Below, in pieces: positions 34,084-38,551 of a stretch of DNA of 38,551 bases. A program made the translations under genes and the position numbers. Source of the stretch: Chitinophagaceae bacterium UBA2791 (GTDB lineage: Bacteria; Bacteroidota; Bacteroidia; Chitinophagales; Chitinophagaceae); contig DEHV01000082.1 of the NCBI GenBank assembly GCA_002352105.1, forward strand, positions 15,151 through 53,701, read 5' to 3'. Below the pieces are notes generated by a model. The model did not search any database. It had not been told where the DNA came from and saw only the letters and a list, made by a program, of their open reading frames with translations. Every line of letters begins with the position of its first letter. The first letter of the stretch is position 1.

Positions 34084-37000
34084 TTATTTCGCCAGCAGCC
34101 GGTTCGAAAGCCAATCCGTTATAGACAAACTTTCTTCTGAGGCTTCGCGTACCAAAAGATTTACCCCGCTCTTTCCGTATTCCTGCTCCATAGCGCGCTG
34201 CGATATCTTTTTGTTCAACCCGTCGACCATGTTTTCCAGCAACAGGGGCTGCGGAGCAATGAATGCAGCTATTTCCCCAAGATCTGTGGTTTCCAGGATG
34301 CCGGGAACAATCACATCCTGCGGAATATGACAGAACCTGTCGTCCAGCGCAGACATAAAGGAAACCAATCCTCCTCTGCCGGCAACAGCGGCAACGCCGT
34401 CTTCATAAAAAGCAGTAAGCATGGCGAGGAAAGCGCCCAAGGGCTCGGCCTGTCGTTGAGGCACGGGGCCGGGACGTTGTCCCGGACTCTGATCAAATTG
34501 AAAATCCGGCGCGTTGGGATCGGAGAACGAGTCTCCCCATAAAGCTATTTTTTTGGAGTCTATATCCGGACGTTTAGACAGCCAGCGCATGATGGTCCGC
34601 GTATCTTTCAGACGTAGCCCCGTTAAGCTGGAACCAAGCATAAGCTCGCTGGCCGGCCTGTTCATGACCTCCGGGCCTCTTGTCGTTTTATCATTCAGTT
34701 CTCCATTGCCGCGAAGATCAGGCAAACATACGGTGATGCCATTTTTCAGCAGGGTAGATATTTCATTAGAACGCAGAGAAAGAAATTTTTCCTTACCGCC
34801 TTCTGCAACAGCAATCACCACGGGACGCTGCTTGGAACCGGTTTTGGCCTTGAGCAGAAACACAGGCAATGTAATACCAGGCTCCGTTGTAAGGGTTGAA
34901 GCTTCCAGCGTAAAATCGGCATATTGTTTATCCCATAACTTACGCGCCGCCCAAGCGCGGATAGGATCAATATCGCCAAGCTTCTGTTTAAGCGAGGTGC
35001 GCAACGCTGTTTTGCGTTGTGCGGGATCCAACGCTTTGCGTTCTGACCGGGAAGCTTCGAGACGTTCAACCGCCATATTTTTCAAAAGGGATACCACGGT
35101 CTGCGGTTTGTATTCCCTGGCTATCTCCGGCGTCAAACAAATCAGTTCCTTTTCCGGTCGCATATTGTGGTACTCGGTCCGGGCTAAGGGGAACTGGATG
35201 ATCCGGTGTAACACCTCGTCCACGCGCTGGCGAAGATATACGCTGATCTGGTTGGTTTCTCCGGCGCCGGGGTAGGGACCGATGCCCTCCAGTTCTCCCA
35301 GGTTCTCCCTGGCGCCCGTCAGCTCGTACACTTTTTTATAGCGCGCCCAGGCTGACTGATCCTCTATTGTTTTTGGCCATGCCAGTTCAAAGGCATAGAC
35401 AAAGGGGCGGGGCGCCCCCGCAGCGCATAAAAACCAGGGGAAAAATTGCTGGCTAATACTGTTGGGCAGCCCGCGGGTAGTTTCCCAGTTTCCCCGCCCG
35501 GGATCAGCCGTTTCAAAATCATATTTCCGGGGAAGCTCAAGATAGTGCGCTTCGGGTTGGGCATCGCCATAACAAAAAGGCACAAGCGCAGCAACCCGCG
35601 GGTCAAGGTTAGCCGTGATCGCAGCAGGATCGCCGCCGCCTGCAACAGCGCCTACCAGAACAATACGCTTGGCGTCTATATAGGACCTGGCCTCCAGCAG
35701 ATCAATACCTCTCATGATATCCCAGGACATCCATTTAATAAGGCTTTCCCCGGCCAGGTAGAGCTGGTTGCCTGTCGCATATCGCCCGTAATAACTCTCA
35801 CGGGCCCAGCGCGGTTGACTCTGCGAGCGTTCGCCTCCGCTGATCTGATCCATCACGAGTACGGCAACGCCCGCACGCGCCCAGGTCATGCCCATATCCT
35901 GGATCTCAAGCTGGGTTTTCGGCGCATGATGAGCATGCACTAATACCACAGCAGGAATTTTACCCGAATGTTTCTCGGGAAGATAGAGGTTGGCCGTCAC
36001 CAGAAAGTTAGGGCGGCTCTCAAAGACAATATTTTCAATAGTGAATCCGTCCCCATAATTTAATCTCCTGGTTACGGTGTCTTTTAATGACGTGCGTTCG
36101 GGCATGGGGCCTATCCATTCCCGGAAAGCCTTTATTCTTTTATCACGAAAAGCTTCCCAGTCTTTCAACGTATTCACTTTCCGCCAGTCCAACTTTTCTT
36201 TTTCAGCAAATGCCGACATCCGCGATTGAATGGACTTATCCCACATAGCAGTAACGCCTAAAGATTTTCGCTCCGATTCCGTCCAAACCCATTTTGGCAG
36301 TTCCACTACCTCTTTGGCCAGCGAACTGGCAGGCGAGGCCGGCGCTTTATCAACAAGATTCTTAGGCAATACAGTAGACGTATATGCAGGCGAAGGTTCA
36401 CTGTTAGCGTCAACCATCTCATAGTAACCACGCTCATTTTCCGCAGGCCAGTACCAGGAAAGTTCAGGTATGTCCGGGCGGGGCGCTCTCACGCGCTCCA
36501 ATGACATAAAACCTACTTCCTGGAACTCGGCTAATGGAAGCGCCAACTCTACCGTCCACTCGTTCTTACCGATCGCAGCGGCGACAATCGCCTGTTTGGC
36601 CCAATCCAGCGGCGCCCCGGTAGGAGCATTTAAAAAAGTATTGCCCTGAATAATAGAGCCGCCGATCCCTATTTTCCTCGTTAGGGAATTGATCACATCA
36701 TCGCCTATATTTCCATAGTAATGCGCAGTACTTTCGAAAATACTTAAGGCTCCAAGCGCATTAACGGCAATCGTGAAAAAATCCTTTTTTTTCCTCTCAG
36801 GAATAAATATTTTGAACCTCCATGCCAGCAGGTCTTCCCGTTCCCAGGTCGGATCAATGCCTGTCGACCGAACCACCAGTCGATCGGATTCCGGAACCCG
36901 GGCGCTAAAACACAGGTAATTTCCGCGCACAGCGCAACGTACTTCCGCTCCTTTTTCCTGCCCCGGTATGTCCTGGTTGACCAGCGATATCACAGCGGCC

Positions 37001-37194
37001 GATTGCCAGAATGCCTCATCCGGCTTGCCGTCGATATGCAACGGCCCCGAAACCGCGGGAATGGAAATATGTCCCGCTTTTAAAGGCATACTATCAATAA
37101 TCCTATCGTATCCCTCAGGATTGGTTTCAGCAGTCTTATTGCCAACAGTCTGAAGGCTTGTCGCCATAACAACAAGAATTACAAAATACTTCAT
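34084..37194 (-). CDS. Large secreted protein: CBM9/DOMON-like domain plus two alpha/beta-hydrolase-like domains (copy A)
   Basis: 1036 residues from ATG at 37194 (a TTG at 37200 precedes it; the ATG aligns with the start of copy B). Domain order, the GAVAGGG elbow and GDSFSDPNAPD are the same as in copy B; by eye well over 80% of residues are identical, with most change in the first 40 residues. It lies 94 bp downstream of the susD gene, so it is probably the product made with that SusC/SusD pair. The shared degenerate sites show that the changes predate the duplication. Function could be glycan binding, a deacetylase using an unusual triad, or a structural role. Confidence 0.85.
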   Translation of the reverse strand: MKYFVILVVMATSLQTVGNKTAETNPEGYDRIIDSMPLKAGHISIPAVSGPLHIDGKPDEAFWQSAAVISLVNQDIPGQEKGAEVRCAVRGNYLCFSARVPESDRLVVRSTGIDPTWEREDLLAWRFKIFIPERKKKDFFTIAVNALGALSIFESTAHYYGNIGDDVINSLTRKIGIGGSIIQGNTFLNAPTGAPLDWAKQAIVAAAIGKNEWTVELALPLAEFQEVGFMSLERVRAPRPDIPELSWYWPAENERGYYEMVDANSEPSPAYTSTVLPKNLVDKAPASPASSLAKEVVELPKWVWTESERKSLGVTAMWDKSIQSRMSAFAEKEKLDWRKVNTLKDWEAFRDKRIKAFREWIGPMPERTSLKDTVTRRLNYGDGFTIENIVFESRPNFLVTANLYLPEKHSGKIPAVVLVHAHHAPKTQLEIQDMGMTWARAGVAVLVMDQISGGERSQSQPRWARESYYGRYATGNQLYLAGESLIKWMSWDIMRGIDLLEARSYIDAKRIVLVGAVAGGGDPAAITANLDPRVAALVPFCYGDAQPEAHYLELPRKYDFETADPGRGNWETTRGLPNSISQQFFPWFLCAAGAPRPFVYAFELAWPKTIEDQSAWARYKKVYELTGARENLGELEGIGPYPGAGETNQISVYLRQRVDEVLHRIIQFPLARTEYHNMRPEKELICLTPEIAREYKPQTVVSLLKNMAVERLEASRSERKALDPAQRKTALRTSLKQKLGDIDPIRAWAARKLWDKQYADFTLEASTLTTEPGITLPVFLLKAKTGSKQRPVVIAVAEGGKEKFLSLRSNEISTLLKNGITVCLPDLRGNGELNDKTTRGPEVMNRPASELMLGSSLTGLRLKDTRTIMRWLSKRPDIDSKKIALWGDSFSDPNAPDFQFDQSPGQRPGPVPQRQAEPLGAFLAMLTAFYEDGVAAVAGRGGLVSFMSALDDRFCHIPQDVIVPGILETTDLGEIAAFIAPQPLLLENMVDGLNKKISQRAMEQEYGKSGVNLLVREASEESLSITDWLSNRLLAK

Positions 37195-37288
37195 CTCCAA
37201 TTTTAATTTAGCAAGGGCGCTTACCCTTTACAGGATATATAGCGCCCTTACATCTTGTCCGTAAATAAATTTATTGTATCTCTAAAGC

Positions 37289-38551
37289 CTAATAGCCGGG
37301 ATTCTGAACCAATAAAGGATTTTTATCGATCTCAGTTTGAGGTATGGGCACAAGATAATTTTTATCCGTAAACACATACGGCGCCTGTGTCATTACATTT
37401 ACCACATAGGTTTTATGGCCGGTTACCAGGTCTTTATAAATATCCATTCTTCTACGCGGCATATTTAATTCGATAGGAGCTGTTTTCCATCTGCGCAGAT
37501 CAAAGTATTGATGTTGTTCAAAACATAATTCGATCTTACGCTCGCGCTGCAGCCTGATCAGCAGCGCGTCTCCGCTTTCCGTAATATCAGGCATCATCAC
37601 GCTGGGGCGGCTCCTTACCATATTAAGATACTGCCTGCATATATCTTCGTGACCCAGGAAATAATTTGCTTCCGCATAATTAAGCAGTATCTCCGCATAC
37701 CTGAAAGCGATCCAGGGCGAGTTGCCCTGGTTAGCAGTGCCAGGGTTTGTAATGGACTCATCCACGAACTTCCTTAGATAATAGCCTGTCTGCGTTGCGT
37801 TCCAGGCATTCGCCGGCCCTTCCCTCGAATCCAATCCCCCGGGAAAAAACGTTTCTATCTCCCTGCCCTTGAACATCGCGCCATCATACCAGATGGTTGC
37901 ATAAAAACGGGGATCGCGGTTTACATAAGGGTTTTGCGGATCGTAATCCGGGTCTTCCAAAGGCAATTTGCCGCTCAACATCTCAAAAGCGTCCACCGTA
38001 TTCTGGAAGGGGCTGCAATCATTGCCATATCCTCCATAACCGCTGGGGTATTGGTCCAGTTCAAGATAAGCAGTTTCAGGAGAAACCGCGTAGTTAAAGG
38101 GCCTCGACCAGATGGCTTCTATATTATATGAATTTGCCCGCAGGAACTGATCCTTATAATCGGGATATAAGCCGTATAAGTTCAGGTCTATTACCGCTTT
38201 TGCTGCGTCCGCTGCCGCCTGCCATTTCGCCAGGTCATTGGTGGGATTATTCAAGGGGCTGGCCATGTACAGCAAGGCTCTTGATTTGGCGGCCAATGCC
38301 GCCCCCTTGGTAAGCCTGCCCAGTTGGGTAGCAGGCTGGGTAAGCGGCAACGCTGCGACTGCCCTGTCTAGTTCCTCAATCACAAACTTCATACATTCAT
38401 CATAGGTATTCCTGGGCACGTCAAAATTATCCGTCAGGTCAAAAGGCTTCAGGATCAGGGGTACGCCGCCATAGAACGCCACGAGCCTGAAATAGGCATA
38501 TGCCCTTAAAAAATACATTTCGCCCATCATCCTGGTCTTTAATGTTTCGTC
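37289..38551 (-). CDS. SusD/RagB-type ligand-binding protein, 5'-truncated by window edge
   Basis: About 420 codons visible; the frame stays open past ATG 38530 to the right edge, so that ATG is not the true start. Family signatures are EMYFLRAYAYFRLVAFYGGVPLIL near the left end of the visible part, FRYAEILLNYAEANYFLG about two-thirds along, ERKIELCFEQHQYFDLRRW, and the ending LVPIPQTEIDKNPLLVQNPGY-like tail. The signal peptide and lipobox should lie outside the window, as should its susC. It heads the susD-hydrolase-hydrolase unit and is the parent of the remnant at 33891-33972. Confidence 0.94.
   Translation of the reverse strand, partial: DETLKTRMMGEMYFLRAYAYFRLVAFYGGVPLILKPFDLTDNFDVPRNTYDECMKFVIEELDRAVAALPLTQPATQLGRLTKGAALAAKSRALLYMASPLNNPTNDLAKWQAAADAAKAVIDLNLYGLYPDYKDQFLRANSYNIEAIWSRPFNYAVSPETAYLELDQYPSGYGGYGNDCSPFQNTVDAFEMLSGKLPLEDPDYDPQNPYVNRDPRFYATIWYDGAMFKGREIETFFPGGLDSREGPANAWNATQTGYYLRKFVDESITNPGTANQGNSPWIAFRYAEILLNYAEANYFLGHEDICRQYLNMVRSRPSVMMPDITESGDALLIRLQRERKIELCFEQHQYFDLRRWKTAPIELNMPRRRMDIYKDLVTGHKTYVVNVMTQAPYVFTDKNYLVPIPQTEIDKNPLLVQNPGY

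Noticed and set aside
34514..35275. 253-codon plus-strand frame inside copy A of the large protein
   Set aside because: It lies entirely antisense to a well-supported gene. The same strand in copy B is broken into shorter frames, so it is a by-product of codon bias.

Overview
The window looks like a chromosomal segment of a Bacteroidota bacterium, most likely from the Chitinophagales/Sphingobacteriia side of the phylum. The evidence is three SusC/SusD-type loci, two of them headed by an ECF sigma factor and a FecR anti-sigma with the C-terminal domain typical of this phylum, SusC proteins with an N-terminal STN domain, and A-rich rather than Shine-Dalgarno-like leaders. The species assignment is inference. 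No tRNA, rRNA, CRISPR array, phage gene or insertion sequence was seen.

Layout. (1) 1-4500, minus strand: sigma, fecR and the first 802 codons of a SusC receptor whose 3' end lies off the left edge. (2) 4625-4765: a 46-codon scrap of a flavin amine oxidase. (3) 4801-7637, minus strand: a five-gene envelope redox/sulfur operon (rhodanese, TlpA-like, ArsR-rhodanese fusion, TlpA-like, heme lipoprotein) with a dyad operator candidate upstream. (4) 7849-8181: csaA. (5) 8810-14579, plus strand: a complete RND efflux pump (fusion protein, inner-membrane transporter, outer-membrane channel). (6) 14595-18113: a nucleosidase coupled to a thioredoxin-like protein, a cation/proton antiporter and a small beta-barrel protein. 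(7) 18662-21223: a stand-alone TonB-dependent receptor with two similar 25-bp dyads upstream. (8) 21522-29734, minus strand: secreted hydrolase, sigma, fecR, susC, susD. (9) 29917-30495: a DUF892/YciF-type protein. (10) 30668-38551, minus strand: a SusD (5' end off the right edge) followed by two near-identical ~1036-residue secreted proteins.

How the parts work together. In the two sigma/fecR loci, the SusC receptor probably signals through its STN domain to FecR, which releases the ECF sigma factor to switch on susC (and susD). Both fecR-susC spacers share an extra layer. A perfect TAnnTTTG -7 promoter element on the opposite strand starts at the base pair of the first base of the susC ATG, a stem begins 5-8 nt further on, and an intrinsic terminator with its T-tract on the plus strand follows. 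This predicts cis-antisense RNAs of about 100-130 nt, comparable in position to the DonS-type RNAs of Bacteroides polysaccharide loci, and is the most interesting signal in the window.

The right-hand locus carries a tandem duplication. The spacer between the two big secreted proteins still contains a frameshifted remnant of a susD 3' end, so the duplicated unit was susD plus hydrolase and the inner susD was later lost. Both large proteins have a CBM9/DOMON-like front end and two alpha/beta-hydrolase-like domains whose catalytic residues look degenerate.
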